64,000 bases of DNA from Streptomyces dengpaensis (GCF_002946835.1 NZ_CP026652.1:4340001-4404000); one strand, 5' to 3'. Positions 27,661-37,217 are shown, numbered from the stretch's first letter. Notes: generated by a model from the sequence alone, not told the origin. Numbers and translations: made by a program.

Positions 27661-28365
27661 TCACGTGGTGGTGTCGTCGGACGGATCCGGCCGGGTGCTG
27701 TCCCGGTGCCGGGGCAGGCCGCCCGTCTCTCCAGATGTGTTGTCCCGCTGAGCGGAGCTTTCGGAAGTACCTCGGGAGGTGCCTTCGGAGCCGGAACGCT
27801 TGACGTCCCGTCCCGCCCGCTCGCTCTCGATGAGCTCGTTCAGCCAGCGCACTTCGCGCTCCACGGACTCCATTCCGTGGCGCTGGAGCTCAAGCGTGTA
27901 GTCGTCGAGGCGCTCCCGGGTGCGCGCCAGAGAGGCGCGCATCTTCTCCAGGCGCTCCTCCAGCCGGCTGCGGCGGCCCTCCAGTACGCGCATGCGTACG
28001 TCGCGCGACGTCTGCCCGAAGAACGCGAAGCGAGCGGCGAAGTGCTCGTCCTCGTACGCGTCGGGGCCCGTCTGCGAGAGCAGCTCCTCGAAGTGCTCCT
28101 TACCTTCCGCCGTCAACCGGTAGACGATCTTGGCGCGACGCCCTGTGAGTGGAGCTGCGAGGGCGTCGGGCGTGGAGCCCGATTCCTCGATCAACCAGCC
28201 GTTGGCGACCAGAGTCTTGAGGCAGGGGTAGAGCGTCCCGTAGCTGAAGGCACGGAACACACCCAGTGACGTATTGAGTCGTTTGCGCAGCTCATAGCCG
28301 TGCATCGGGGACTCGCGGAGCAGGCCGAGTACGGCGAACTCAAGGATCCCGGAACGCCGGCTCAT
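27661..28365 (-). CDS. PadR-family transcriptional regulator
   Basis: A protein of 234 residues. The winged helix is at about 5-85 ([23 protein letters not shown], then [15 protein letters not shown]), with a C-terminal dimerisation helix pair (about 100-180). A Ser/Asp/Thr/Arg-rich tail of 50 residues follows. ATG 28365 with GGAGGAGG just upstream. A perfect 31-bp palindrome 47 bp upstream (28412-28442) is the probable operator for autoregulation. It stands upstream of ino1, so it may control inositol synthesis; that is inference. Confidence 0.88.
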   Translation of the reverse strand: MSRRSGILEFAVLGLLRESPMHGYELRKRLNTSLGVFRAFSYGTLYPCLKTLVANGWLIEESGSTPDALAAPLTGRRAKIVYRLTAEGKEHFEELLSQTGPDAYEDEHFAARFAFFGQTSRDVRMRVLEGRRSRLEERLEKMRASLARTRERLDDYTLELQRHGMESVEREVRWLNELIESERAGRDVKRSGSEGTSRGTSESSAQRDNTSGETGGLPRHRDSTRPDPSDDTTT

Positions 28366-28392
28366 CGTCGCCTCCTCCCTGTCGCTGCCTCG

Positions 28393-28442
28393 TCAGCACG
28401 GCCTTTATGCCGTGCTGATGTATCGACTCGATACATCAGCAC
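28393..28442. promoter_or_regulatory. two overlapping palindromes, probable PadR operator
   Basis: GTGCTGATGTATCGA (28412-28426) and its exact complement (28428-28442) form a 31-bp palindrome with one central base. Overlapping it, TCAGCACGGC (28393-28402) pairs with GCCGTGCTGA (28409-28418). The two dyads share GTGCTGA and cannot form together. PadR dimers typically bind ATGTAT-type dyads, and ATGTAT/ATACAT is present here. Confidence 0.7.
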
Positions 28443-28739
28443 GATAGAACGGCCATCCGGATGCGACAAGAGGGGCAATGGTGAGCGGCGTCACATCACT
28501 GATTCATACGAAGCTAGTTGCCTGATTTGGGGTGAACTTTGGTGCTGGGCAGGTTTTGAGCGTGCGTAGTCTGTGCGGCATGCACACCGCCGGGAACCGA
28601 GTGACGCGTGAGTACGTCATCGTCTTTGGTGCAGTACGGATGAATGCGCAAACGACCGCATCCGTACTTGGGGGGGACCGGAAACCAGCCGCCGTTTCCA
28701 GGCGCGCACGGGTGCGCCTGCCCGAGGAGTAATCGTTCG
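28443..28739 (+). promoter_or_regulatory. upstream region of the class A PBP gene
   Basis: The rest of the gap between the PadR operator and the PBP gene. It has no convincing protein frame. I saw no clear hairpin or consensus promoter. It must contain the PBP promoter. Confidence 0.4.
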
Positions 28740-31469
28740 ATGAGCGAGCACCGTCGCAAACTGCCGCAGCCGCAGGAAGGCGGACGTGCCGCGGCCCGAC
28801 GCGGTCAGTCCGGGTCGTCCTCCGGTCGCCGCGCGGCACCGCGAGGCGCCACCGGGTCTCCTTCCGCTTCCTACGAGTCGGGGGGTGAAGAGGAGCGCCC
28901 GTACGGTGGCCGTGCCGAGGCCCGCCGTGCTGCCCAGAGGAGTGGTGGCGGAGGCCGACGCAGAGCTGTCGACGGCTCTGGGCGAGGCGGCCCGGGTGGC
29001 GGTGGTGGCCGACGAGGCGGCCCCGCGGGCCCCCCGAACGGGCCGGGACGCGGCCGAGGCCGTCCTCCCGTGCCTGTCAAGAAGCGCTTCATCGACTACC
29101 CGCGCGCCGGCAAGTACGGCGCAGCGCGGTGGGTCCCGTCCTGGAGGCTCGTGACGGGCCTGTTCATCGGCTTCTGCGGCAGCATGCTCGCGGCGGCCGG
29201 TATCGCGTACGCGATGGTGTCCGTCCCGAAGGTCGCCGATACCGCCAGGGCACAGAACAACGTCTACTACTGGAAAGACGGCAGCCAGATGGTTGCCACC
29301 GGTGGTGAGACGAACCGCCAGATCATCGACTACGCGCAGATCCCCGAAGCGATGCGGTACGCCGTCATCTCGCAGGAGAACAAGACCTTCGAGACCGACA
29401 GCGGCATCGACCCGAAGGGCATCGCTCGCGCCTTCGTCAACATGGCCAAGGGCGGCCAGACGCAGGGTGGCTCCACCATCACCCAGCAGTACGTGAAGAA
29501 CGCGATGCTGGACGACCAGTCGCAGACGATCTCCCGGAAGCTGAAGGAGCTGTTCGTCTCCATCAAGGTCGGTGCCTCGGTGTCCAAGGAGGACATCATG
29601 GCCGGGTACCTGAACTCCGCGTACTACGGTCGCGGGGCGTACGGGATCCAGGCGGCCGCGCGCGCGTACTTCGACAAGGACGCCAAGGATCTGAACCCGA
29701 GTGAGTGCGCCTTCCTGGCGGCGATGCTCAAGGGCGCCACGTACTACGACCCGGCGGGCGCGACGGAGGTCGACCCGACTGCCACGGCCGACGCCAACCG
29801 GAAGCGGGCCAAGGCCCAGTGGGCGGACACCCTGGACAAAGAGGTCGAGTACGGCCACCTGAGCGCCACCGAGCGGGCCAAGTACACGGAACTCCCCAAG
29901 TGGCAGAACCCGCGGTCGAACACCCAGCTCAGCGGCCAGATCGGCTATCTCGTCGATCTCGCCAAGGGCTACATCATCAACAACACGGACATCACGGCGA
30001 ACCAGCTTCAACAGGGCGGCTACTCGATCCACACAACCTTCGACAAGACCAAGGTCGAGGCGCTCAGGAAGGCCGTGGACAAGGTCCGCAAGGACAACAT
30101 CAAGCCCAAGCAGCGCCCCGAGACGGACACCCACGTTCAGTTCGGCGGAGCCTCGGTCAACCCGGACACCGGGGCGATCGAGGCCATATACGGCGGTGAG
30201 GACGCGACCAAGCACTTCACCAACAACGCCGACCAGACCGGTGCCCAGGTGGGTTCGACGTTCAAGCCCTTCGTGCTCGCGGCCGCCATGTCGTGGGGTG
30301 CGCGAGACCCCGACGGCGACCCGGTTCAGGCGCAGGACGAGCGCACCATCGTCTCTCCGAAGAGCCTGTACAGCGGCAAGAACAAGCTGAAGATCGAGGA
30401 CTACGACCACACCATCTGGACGGACAAGGACGAAAAGGTGTGGCTGCAGCGGAACGACGGCGATGAGTCGTACAACCCGCCCAGCTACAAGATCGACCTG
30501 CGTGAGGCGATGCGCGAGTCCGTCAACTCCGCGTACGTCCAGCTGGGCATGGACGTAGGCCTGGACAAGGTCAAGGAAGCCGTCCTGGACGCGGGCATCA
30601 AGGAGTCGAGCCTCGCCAGCGCGAACTATCCCTCCTTCTCCCTGGGGACGTCCTCCCCGAGCGCGATCCGTATGGCAGGCGCGTACGCCACTTTCGCGGA
30701 CAGCGGCAAGCAGCGCGAGCCGTACTCGGTCGACGAGGTCACTGACAAGACTGGCACGGTCTTCCGGCACGACGACATCGCGAAGACCAAGCAGGCCTTC
30801 ACCGAGAAGGTCGCCGACAACGTCACCGACGTCCTGAAGACCGTGGTCGAGGACGGAACCGGTACCAACGCCCAGCTGACCGGTCGTGAAGTGGCCGGTA
30901 AGACCGGTACCACCGATGGCAACAAGTCCGCCTGGTTCGTCGGGTACACCCCTCAGTTGTCGACCGCGATCGGCATGTACCGCATGGACGACAACGAGAC
31001 CAACAAGAATCGCGAGTTCCTGGAGATGTACGGCACGGGCGGCGAGGAGACGATCCACGGTGCCTCGTTCCCGTCCGAGATCTGGCACGACTACATGGAG
31101 GTAGCACTCAAGGGCGAGAAGGCGGAAGCCTTCCCCAAGCCCGAGGAAATCGGGGAGGTCCTCAACGACACCCCGAGTCCGAGCGCGACCCCCACGGCCA
31201 GCGAAAGCGCGACGGAGAGTGCGACGCCGTCTCCGACGCCCAGCGAGAGCCTGTCTACCTCGCCTTCGGCGAGTGAAACCTGCAAGAAGTGGGACTTCAG
31301 CTGCGCCAGTACCGGCGGCACGGACACGGGTGGCACGGACACGGGTGGCACGGACACCGGCGGAACGGACGGAGGAGTGACCGCTACACCGACGGAGACC
31401 GCAACCGACGGGAGTTCCAATGGCAATGGCAACGGCAACGGAGGACTCTTCGGAGGGTCGACCGGATAG
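28740..31469 (+). CDS. class A penicillin-binding protein (glycosyltransferase/transpeptidase)
   Basis: A bifunctional peptidoglycan synthase of 909 residues. A Gly/Arg-rich cytosolic N-terminus (1-130) precedes one membrane span (about 136-160). The GT51 domain (about 180-360) has ISQENKTFETDSG in place of the usual EDxxFxxHxG, then GGSTITQQ. The transpeptidase domain has STFK (about 506), SVN (about 593) and KTGT (about 720). The C-terminal 110 residues are Ser/Thr/Pro-rich and end in TGGTD repeats. ATG 28740 with GAGGAG about 12 nt upstream. An isolated plus-strand gene, ending just before two parS sites. Confidence 0.93.
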   Translation: MSEHRRKLPQPQEGGRAAARRGQSGSSSGRRAAPRGATGSPSASYESGGEEERPYGGRAEARRAAQRSGGGGRRRAVDGSGRGGPGGGGGRRGGPAGPPNGPGRGRGRPPVPVKKRFIDYPRAGKYGAARWVPSWRLVTGLFIGFCGSMLAAAGIAYAMVSVPKVADTARAQNNVYYWKDGSQMVATGGETNRQIIDYAQIPEAMRYAVISQENKTFETDSGIDPKGIARAFVNMAKGGQTQGGSTITQQYVKNAMLDDQSQTISRKLKELFVSIKVGASVSKEDIMAGYLNSAYYGRGAYGIQAAARAYFDKDAKDLNPSECAFLAAMLKGATYYDPAGATEVDPTATADANRKRAKAQWADTLDKEVEYGHLSATERAKYTELPKWQNPRSNTQLSGQIGYLVDLAKGYIINNTDITANQLQQGGYSIHTTFDKTKVEALRKAVDKVRKDNIKPKQRPETDTHVQFGGASVNPDTGAIEAIYGGEDATKHFTNNADQTGAQVGSTFKPFVLAAAMSWGARDPDGDPVQAQDERTIVSPKSLYSGKNKLKIEDYDHTIWTDKDEKVWLQRNDGDESYNPPSYKIDLREAMRESVNSAYVQLGMDVGLDKVKEAVLDAGIKESSLASANYPSFSLGTSSPSAIRMAGAYATFADSGKQREPYSVDEVTDKTGTVFRHDDIAKTKQAFTEKVADNVTDVLKTVVEDGTGTNAQLTGREVAGKTGTTDGNKSAWFVGYTPQLSTAIGMYRMDDNETNKNREFLEMYGTGGEETIHGASFPSEIWHDYMEVALKGEKAEAFPKPEEIGEVLNDTPSPSATPTASESATESATPSPTPSESLSTSPSASETCKKWDFSCASTGGTDTGGTDTGGTDTGGTDGGVTATPTETATDGSSNGNGNGNGGLFGGSTG
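31316..31370 (+). repeat. 15-bp tandem repeats in the PBP C-terminus
   Basis: GGTGGCACGGACACG repeated about 3.5 times with minor changes, coding GGTDT units. Low-complexity extracellular tail. Confidence 0.75.
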
Positions 31470-31483
31470 CCGCCTCCGTGTCT

Positions 31484-31497
31484 GTTTCACGTGAAAC
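31484..31497. other. parS site (exact)
   Basis: First of two exact GTTTCACGTGAAAC copies after the PBP gene. Confidence 0.95.
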
Positions 31498-31502
31498 ACG
31501 CC

Positions 31503-31516
31503 GTTTCACGTGAAAC
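31503..31516. other. parS site (exact)
   Basis: Second exact copy, starting 19 bp after the start of the first. The close tandem is seen again at 38043-38083. Confidence 0.95.
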
Positions 31517-31551
31517 GAGGGCCGTCGCACCGACCAGGTGTGGCGGCCCTC
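31517..31551 (+). terminator. terminator after the PBP gene
   Basis: GAGGGCCG (31517-31524) pairs with CGGCCCTC (31544-31551). It directly follows the parS pair. Confidence 0.65.
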
Positions 31552-31587
31552 GGCGTATCCGTAGGTGCGTACGGCAGGATGTGCGGC

Positions 31588-33093
31588 ATGCCCACTGCAG
31601 AGACGACGCGAGCGAGCGCGCACGAGCCGGAGCCGGTACGGCCGACCAAAGAGGACGAGGTCGCCGCGGCCGGCAGTGAGCTGATCGGTGGCCCCATCGG
31701 ACGACGGGCCCTGCTCGGGACGTCCTGGTGGACGCCGGTACGGGTCGTCGCGCTCGTCGCGATCGGTATGTTCGCCCTTGGCATGGTGCAGAAGCTGCCC
31801 TGCTATGACGGTGCCTGGTTCTTCGGAGCCAGCTCGCAGTACACGCACGCGTGCTACTCGGACATCCCGCACCTGTACCAGGGGCGCGGTTTCGCCGACG
31901 GCCTCGTGCCGTACTTCGACAAGATCCCCGGCGACATGGAGTACCTCGAGTACCCGGTGCTGACCGGCGTGTTCATGGAGGTCGCGGCCTGGCTCACTCC
32001 GGGCAGCGGGAGCATCCAGCACCAAGAGAAGATCTACTGGATGGTCAACGCCGGGATGCTGATGGTGTGCGCGGTGGTCATCGCCGTATGCACCGCTCGC
32101 ACCCACCGTCGGCGTCCCTGGGACGGCCTCCTGGTGGCCCTTGCGCCCGCCTTCGCGCTCACGGCCACCATCAACTGGGATCTCCTCGCCGTGGCCCTGC
32201 TGGCCGCCGCGATCCTCATGTGGTCGCGGGGGCGCGCTCTGGCGTTCGGTGTGCTGATCGGGCTTGCCACGGCCGCCAAGTTCTATCCGTTCCTGGTGCT
32301 GGGGCCGCTCTTCGTGCTCTGCTGGCGGGCCGGCAAGTGGCGCGAGGTCGGAACGGCGTTGCTCGGCGCCGTGGGCGCCTGGCTCGCCGTGAATCTTCCG
32401 GTGATGTACTTCGCGCCGGAAGGGTGGTCGAAGTTCTACAGCTTCAGCCATGACCGCGGGGTCGACTTCGGTTCGGTCTTCCTGTTCCTCTCGCAGTGGT
32501 TGAAGATCACGATCAGCTTCGAGATGGCGAATACGTGGGCGATGGTCATGATGGTGATCATCTGCGTGGGGCTGACCGCACTCACGCTCACCGCCCCGCG
32601 CCGCCCCCGCTTCGCCCAGCTCGCCTTCCTGATCGTCGCGGCCTTCATCCTCACCAACAAGGTCTACTCGCCCCAGTACGTGCTGTGGCTGATCCCCCTC
32701 GCCGCGCTGGCCCGGCCGCGCTGGCGGGACTTCCTGATCTGGCAGGCGTGCGAGGTCGCGTACTTCCTGGGGATCTGGATGTACCTCGCGTATACGACCA
32801 GTGGCGACGCCCACAAGGGCCTGCCGACCGACGGGTACCAAGTCGCCATCGCCGTCCACCTGTTGGGGACGCTGTACCTGTGTGCCGTGGTCGTACGCGA
32901 CATCTTCATGCCGGAGCGCGACATGGTGCGCCGAGCCGGGGACGATGACCCGTCGGGCGGTGTGCTGGACGGTGCGGAGGACGTGTTCGTGCTCGGTGCC
33001 GCCGCTCATCCGCCGCGGCACGCGTCCTACTTCGACGGCCCGCAGGTGGAGTGGGGCAGCCGCAACGCCGCAACCGGAGACGGTTCGCCCTGA
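31588..33093 (+). CDS. GT87-like polyprenyl-phosphate-dependent mannosyltransferase, integral membrane
   Basis: A protein of 501 residues with about 10 hydrophobic segments after an acidic N-terminus. Early residues PCYDGAWFFG, then MEYLEYPVLTG resemble the extracellular loop that holds the catalytic acid in GT87/GT-C mannosyltransferases (EYPxLTG). The C-terminal 45 residues are cytosolic. ATG 31588 (AGGA 8 nt upstream); the frame upstream to 31510 runs through the parS and terminator. The acceptor is unknown; a role in cell-wall glycan assembly is plausible. It ends at a strong bidirectional terminator. Confidence 0.7.
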   Translation: MPTAETTRASAHEPEPVRPTKEDEVAAAGSELIGGPIGRRALLGTSWWTPVRVVALVAIGMFALGMVQKLPCYDGAWFFGASSQYTHACYSDIPHLYQGRGFADGLVPYFDKIPGDMEYLEYPVLTGVFMEVAAWLTPGSGSIQHQEKIYWMVNAGMLMVCAVVIAVCTARTHRRRPWDGLLVALAPAFALTATINWDLLAVALLAAAILMWSRGRALAFGVLIGLATAAKFYPFLVLGPLFVLCWRAGKWREVGTALLGAVGAWLAVNLPVMYFAPEGWSKFYSFSHDRGVDFGSVFLFLSQWLKITISFEMANTWAMVMMVIICVGLTALTLTAPRRPRFAQLAFLIVAAFILTNKVYSPQYVLWLIPLAALARPRWRDFLIWQACEVAYFLGIWMYLAYTTSGDAHKGLPTDGYQVAIAVHLLGTLYLCAVVVRDIFMPERDMVRRAGDDDPSGGVLDGAEDVFVLGAAAHPPRHASYFDGPQVEWGSRNAATGDGSP

Positions 33094-33118
33094 GCGAACA
33101 GGGCGTAGGCAAGCGACG

Positions 33119-33155
33119 CGAAAGGCCGTACACGGTGTCTGTGTACGGCCTTTCG
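33119..33155. terminator. bidirectional terminator
   Basis: CGAAAGGCCGTACAC (33119-33133) pairs with GTGTACGGCCTTTCG (33141-33155), a perfect 15-bp stem. It lies between convergent genes and has A and T runs at the stem ends. Confidence 0.92.
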
Positions 33156-33184
33156 GCTGTCACCGAGCGGGGCGAACCCCGGGA

Positions 33185-34216
33185 TCAGCGTTCGACGACG
33201 CGGTCGAACTGCGTGGTGGTGTGCCGCAGATGGGCCACCAACTCGTCGCCGACCTTCGGCTCCGTGGCGTCCGCGGGCACGAAGAGGATCGAGACCTGCA
33301 TGTGCGGCGGTTCCGCGAACCAGCGCTGCTTGCCAGCCCAGACGAACGGAGAAAGGTTCCGGTTGACCGTCGCGAGGCCGGCGCGGGCGACGCCCTTGGC
33401 GCGCGGCATGACGCCGTGCAGCGCCTTCGGGGCCTCCAGGCCCACCCCGTGCGACGTACCGCCCGCCACGACGACGAGCCAGCCGTCCGAGGCCGCCTTC
33501 TGCTGCCGGTAGCCGAAGCGATCGCCCTTGGAGACGCGCGTGACGTCCAGGACGGCCCCGCGGTACTCGGTCGCTTCGTGGTCCCCCAGCCACAGCCGCG
33601 TGCCGATGCGGGCGCGGAAGCGGGTCTGCGGGAACTGCTGCTGAAGCCGCGCGAGCTCCTCGCCCTTGAGGTGGCTGACGAACATCGTGTGCAGCGGCAG
33701 ACGGGCGGCGCGGAGGCGGTCCATCCAGCCGATGACCTCCTCGACGGCGTCCGAGCCGTCAGTGCGGTCCAGCGGCAGGTGAATCGCGAAGCCTTCGAGC
33801 CGGACGTTCTCTATGGCGGAGTGCAGATGCGCCAACTCCTGCTCGCTCACGCCGTGCCGCTTCATCGAGGACATGACCTCGATGACGACACGGGCGCCCA
33901 CGAGGCCGTACACGCCGTCCACGGACGATACGGAGCGGATGACGCGGTCAGGCAGCGGCACGGGCTCCTCGCCCCGCCTGAACGGCGTCAGGACCAGCAG
34001 GTCGCCGCCGAACCAGTCCTTGATCCGTGCGGCCTCGTACGTGGTGCCGACGGCGAGGATGTCCGAGCCCAGGCGGGTGGCCTCGTCCGCGAGCCGCTCG
34101 TGGCCGAAGCCATAGCCGTTGCCCTTGCAGACGGGGACCAGCCCCGGAAACTGCTGGGACACGTGCTTGTGGTGTGCCCGCCAGCGCGCGGTGTCGACGT
34201 AGAGCGTGAGCGCCAT
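33185..34216 (-). CDS. alanine racemase-like PLP protein
   Basis: A protein of 343 residues with the N-terminal alanine racemase PLP barrel. The lysine context VCKGNGYGFGH (K31) fits the Schiff-base lysine. DRFGYRQQ, then GWLVVVAGGTSHGVGL follow in the C-terminal domain. It is somewhat shorter than Alr (about 370-390). ATG 34216. It stands upstream of the alanine/glycine-transfer gene femX on the opposite side of a short gap, both on the minus strand with femX transcribed first. It could supply or recycle an amino acid for wall crosslinks, but the true substrate is unknown. Whether the second catalytic Tyr is present I could not settle. Confidence 0.7.
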   Translation of the reverse strand: MALTLYVDTARWRAHHKHVSQQFPGLVPVCKGNGYGFGHERLADEATRLGSDILAVGTTYEAARIKDWFGGDLLVLTPFRRGEEPVPLPDRVIRSVSSVDGVYGLVGARVVIEVMSSMKRHGVSEQELAHLHSAIENVRLEGFAIHLPLDRTDGSDAVEEVIGWMDRLRAARLPLHTMFVSHLKGEELARLQQQFPQTRFRARIGTRLWLGDHEATEYRGAVLDVTRVSKGDRFGYRQQKAASDGWLVVVAGGTSHGVGLEAPKALHGVMPRAKGVARAGLATVNRNLSPFVWAGKQRWFAEPPHMQVSILFVPADATEPKVGDELVAHLRHTTTQFDRVVER

Positions 34217-34344
34217 GGCCGGTCCCGGAACCTTTCTCGTGGCTGCGGTGTATCAGAGGTATGAACGGAAATTGTGGCGGATCCGCCGGACCGACGGGGC
34301 GATACCGGGCCGGATCAGCGGCTCGGCATGCGAGGCCGGCCGGC

Positions 34345-35466
34345 TCAGCGGCGCGACATGTACATGTCGAGCGCCTTGTGGAGCAGCTTATTCAGCGGGA
34401 AGTCCCACTCACCGAGGTACTCGGCTGCCTGGCCGCCCGTGCCTACCTTGAACTGGATCAGGCCGAAAAGGTGGTCGGTCTCGTCCAGCGAGTCAGAGAT
34501 GCCGCGCAGGTCGTAGACCGTCGCCCCCAGGGCGTACGCGTCGCGCAGCATCCGCCACTGCATCGCGTTCGAGGGCCGGACCTCACGACCGATGTTGTCC
34601 GAGGCGCCGTACGAGTACCAGACGTGCCCGCCGACGACCAGCATCGTCGCGGCCGACAGGTTCACGCCGTTGTGGCGCGCGAAGTACAGCCGCATGCGGT
34701 TGGGGTCCTCGGTGTTAAGGGCCGTCCACATGCGCTGGAAGTACGACAGCGGGCGGGGCCGGAAGTGATCGCGCACGGCCGTGATCTCGTACAGCCGCTG
34801 CCATTCCTCGAGGTCCTGGTAGCCGCCCTGGACGACCTCGACGCCCGCCTTCTCGGCCTTCTTGATGTTGCGGCGCCAGAGCTGGTTGAAGTTCTTGTGG
34901 ACCTCTTCCAGGGAGCGGTTGGCGAGCGGCACCTGGAAGACATAGCGGGGCTGTACGTCGCCGAAGCCGGCGCCGCCGTCCTCGCCCTGCTGCCAGCCCA
35001 TGCGGCGCAACTTGTCGGCGACCTCGAAGGCGCGCGGCTCGATGAAGTCCGCCTCGATGTCGCGCAGGCGCTTCACGTCCGGGTTCTGGATGCCGCCCTT
35101 GATGGACGTGGCCTCCCAGCGCCGGATGATCACCGGCGGGCCCATCTTCACAGAGAACGCACCCTGCTGCTTGAGGTGTGCCAGCATCGGCTGGATCCAG
35201 TCGTCCAGATTCGGCGCGAACCAGTTGATGACCGGGCCCTCGGGCAGATAGGCGAGATAACGCTTGATCTTGGGCAGCTGGCGGTACAGCACGAGCCCCG
35301 CGCCGACCATCTCGCCGGTCCTGTCGTCGAACCAGCCGAGGTTCTCGGAGCGCCACTCCGCCTTGACATCTGCCCAGGCCGGGACCTGCATGTGGCTCGC
35401 CGCGGGCAGGCTCTGGATGTATGCCAGATGCTGCTCTCGACTGATGGTCCTCAGGGTCAGGCTCAT
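34345..35466 (-). CDS. femX: FemX, lipid II:glycine/alanine aminoacyltransferase
   Basis: A protein of 373 residues of the FemABX family, with two GNAT-like folds. It uses aminoacyl-tRNA to add the first residue of the peptidoglycan interpeptide bridge (Gly in Streptomyces). It has TISREQHLAYIQSLPAASHM at the start, DFIEPRAFEVADKLRRMGW near 150 and SAATMLVVGGHVWYSYGAS near 270. ATG 35466 with GAGGAG upstream. In S. coelicolor the femX at this locus is essential. The alanine-racemase-like gene lies downstream. Confidence 0.9.
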   Translation of the reverse strand: MSLTLRTISREQHLAYIQSLPAASHMQVPAWADVKAEWRSENLGWFDDRTGEMVGAGLVLYRQLPKIKRYLAYLPEGPVINWFAPNLDDWIQPMLAHLKQQGAFSVKMGPPVIIRRWEATSIKGGIQNPDVKRLRDIEADFIEPRAFEVADKLRRMGWQQGEDGGAGFGDVQPRYVFQVPLANRSLEEVHKNFNQLWRRNIKKAEKAGVEVVQGGYQDLEEWQRLYEITAVRDHFRPRPLSYFQRMWTALNTEDPNRMRLYFARHNGVNLSAATMLVVGGHVWYSYGASDNIGREVRPSNAMQWRMLRDAYALGATVYDLRGISDSLDETDHLFGLIQFKVGTGGQAAEYLGEWDFPLNKLLHKALDMYMSRR

Positions 35467-35629
35467 TCGGGGCGCTCCTCGGGCTGGTGTGTCCCCATGG
35501 GTACAGGGGCTCCGGCTCTCGCGCCGAAGCCTACTGCGCCCCGCGAGCGCCCCGTCTGGCCGTATGGAACCTGGGCCCCGGGCATGGCGGAAGAAGTGTC
35601 CCGGGGTCAGGGGAAAACGGACGTTCGGA

Positions 35630-35941
35630 TCAGAACAGGCCGCCGAAGAGGCCTCCGTGAGCCATTCCGAGGAAGAAGCCGACAGCGGAGGCGCCGAGAC
35701 CCAGAACCAGTCCGAAGCGCTCACGCGTCGTCTCGGAGATGAACTGCCCGTACGCGCCGGTGACGATCCCGACGAGGCCGGCCCAGGAGCTGATCAGATG
35801 CAGACTGTGGAACATCGCCGTGACAAAGGACAGGATCCCAAGCGCCAGGGTCACCGCGAGCAAGGTGTCCTGGAGCGGATGGGGCTTGCCGTCCGTGGCG
35901 AAGAGGGAGCCGGTGGTGTTGGGTCGCAATACCTGTGCCAT
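35630..35941 (-). CDS. small integral membrane protein
   Basis: A protein of 103 residues with three hydrophobic segments (LLAVTLALGILSFVTAMF, WAGLVGIVTGAYGQFI, FGLVLGLGASAVGFFLGMA). It ends HGGLFGGLF. Start ATG 35941, preceded by an almost perfect Shine-Dalgarno (AGGAGGTG). Function unknown; a conserved Streptomyces gene at this locus. Confidence 0.75.
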   Translation of the reverse strand: MAQVLRPNTTGSLFATDGKPHPLQDTLLAVTLALGILSFVTAMFHSLHLISSWAGLVGIVTGAYGQFISETTRERFGLVLGLGASAVGFFLGMAHGGLFGGLF

Positions 35942-36228
35942 AGGGCACCTCCTGCGGAAGGCGGCGCATCGTAGCGCCATACACACCCGATGTGTACAGA
36001 TTGACGGTCAACCCGGCCGGATTTCAACCGGAAGCCGCTGTGCGGGTAGTCTGTAGCGTCTGCACCGGTGTCTGCCCAGGCCAAGGCCAGGTCACGACAG
36101 GAAATCCCGCTCGGTCCACCGATCGGGGAGCCCGATTGTCAGTGGCGGCCGATACCGTTGCGTACGCATCACAACCCTCCTGCCACGGAACGACCGTGGC
36201 CGCTGAGTCCAAAGGAGGTGGGTTCCAC
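35942..36228 (+). promoter_or_regulatory. rpsF leader with hairpin before the ribosome-binding site
   Basis: The 287-bp gap upstream of rpsF holds no clear gene. GCCACGG (36182-36188) and CCGTGGC (36194-36200) form a 7-bp hairpin 10 nt upstream of the AAAGGAGGTG ribosome-binding site. Ribosomal S6:S18 feedback leaders are known in rpsF mRNAs; whether this is one I cannot tell by eye. Confidence 0.4.
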
Positions 36229-36519
36229 ATGCGTCACTACGAGGTGATGGTCATCCTCGACCCCGATCTCGAGGAGCGCGCTGTCTCCCCGCTGATCGAG
36301 AACTTCCTCTCCGTCGTCCGTGAGGGCAACGGAAAGGTCGAGAAGGTCGACACCTGGGGCCGTCGTCGTCTCGCGTACGAGATCAAGAAGAAGCCCGAGG
36401 GCATCTACTCGGTCATCGACCTGCAGGCCGAGCCTGCGGTCGTCAAGGAGCTCGACCGCCAGATGAACCTGAACGAGTCGGTCCTCCGGACCAAGGTCCT
36501 CCGTCCCGAGACCCACTGA
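36229..36519 (+). CDS. rpsF: 30S ribosomal protein S6
   Basis: A protein of 96 residues with the S6 pattern [17 protein letters not shown] and [21 protein letters not shown]6 binds S18 on the small subunit platform. ATG 36229 with the strong AAAGGAGGTG at 36211-36220; the upstream frame to 35992 is not credible. First gene of rpsF-ssb-rpsR-rplI. Confidence 0.97.
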   Translation: MRHYEVMVILDPDLEERAVSPLIENFLSVVREGNGKVEKVDTWGRRRLAYEIKKKPEGIYSVIDLQAEPAVVKELDRQMNLNESVLRTKVLRPETH

Positions 36520-36590
36520 GCTTCGCTCAGCTGATCTCGGGCATCGAGTAGCACAAGCAGCCAGCAGCAAACCCGCCGAGAGGTTCCCCC

Positions 36591-37172
36591 ATGGCAGGCG
36601 AGACCGTCATCACGGTCGTCGGCAATCTTGTCGACGACCCCGAGCTGCGCTTCACCCCGTCCGGTGCGGCGGTCGCGAAGTTCCGTGTCGCGTCCACCCC
36701 CCGCACGTTCGACCGGCAGACCAATGAGTGGAAGGACGGCGAGAGCCTGTTCCTGACCTGCTCGGTCTGGCGTCAGGCGGCGGAGAACGTCGCCGAGTCG
36801 CTCCAGCGAGGCATGCGCGTCATCGTGCAGGGCCGGCTGAAGCAGCGGTCCTACGAGGACCGTGAGGGCGTCAAGCGCACGGTCTATGAGCTGGATGTCG
36901 AGGAAGTCGGCGCCAGCCTGAGGAGCGCCACGGCCAAGGTCACCAAGACCACGGGCCGAGGCGGCCAGGGCGGTTACGGCGGCGGTGGCGGCGGCCAGCA
37001 GGGTGGTGGCTGGGGCGCAGGCTCCGGCGGCCAGCAGCAGGGCGGCGCTCCGGCCGACGACCCCTGGGCGACCGGCGCTCCCGCCGGTGGTAGCCAGGGT
37101 GGCGGCGGCGGTGGCTGGGGTGGAAACTCCGGCGGCGGTGGCGGCGGCTACTCGGACGAGCCCCCCTTCTAG
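36591..37172 (+). CDS. ssb: single-stranded DNA-binding protein
   Basis: A protein of 193 residues. The OB fold lies at 1-110 ([40 protein letters not shown]). A Gly/Gln-rich linker ([13 protein letters not shown] repeats, about 125-185) leads to the acidic tip DEPPF that recruits partner proteins. Placed between rpsF and rpsR, as in most bacteria, so it is expressed with ribosomal proteins and dnaB nearby. Confidence 0.97.
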   Translation: MAGETVITVVGNLVDDPELRFTPSGAAVAKFRVASTPRTFDRQTNEWKDGESLFLTCSVWRQAAENVAESLQRGMRVIVQGRLKQRSYEDREGVKRTVYELDVEEVGASLRSATAKVTKTTGRGGQGGYGGGGGGQQGGGWGAGSGGQQQGGAPADDPWATGAPAGGSQGGGGGGWGGNSGGGGGGYSDEPPF

Positions 37173-37217
37173 GGGCGGGTTCGTACCCCAACTTCTTGAT
37201 CACACAGGAGAAACACC

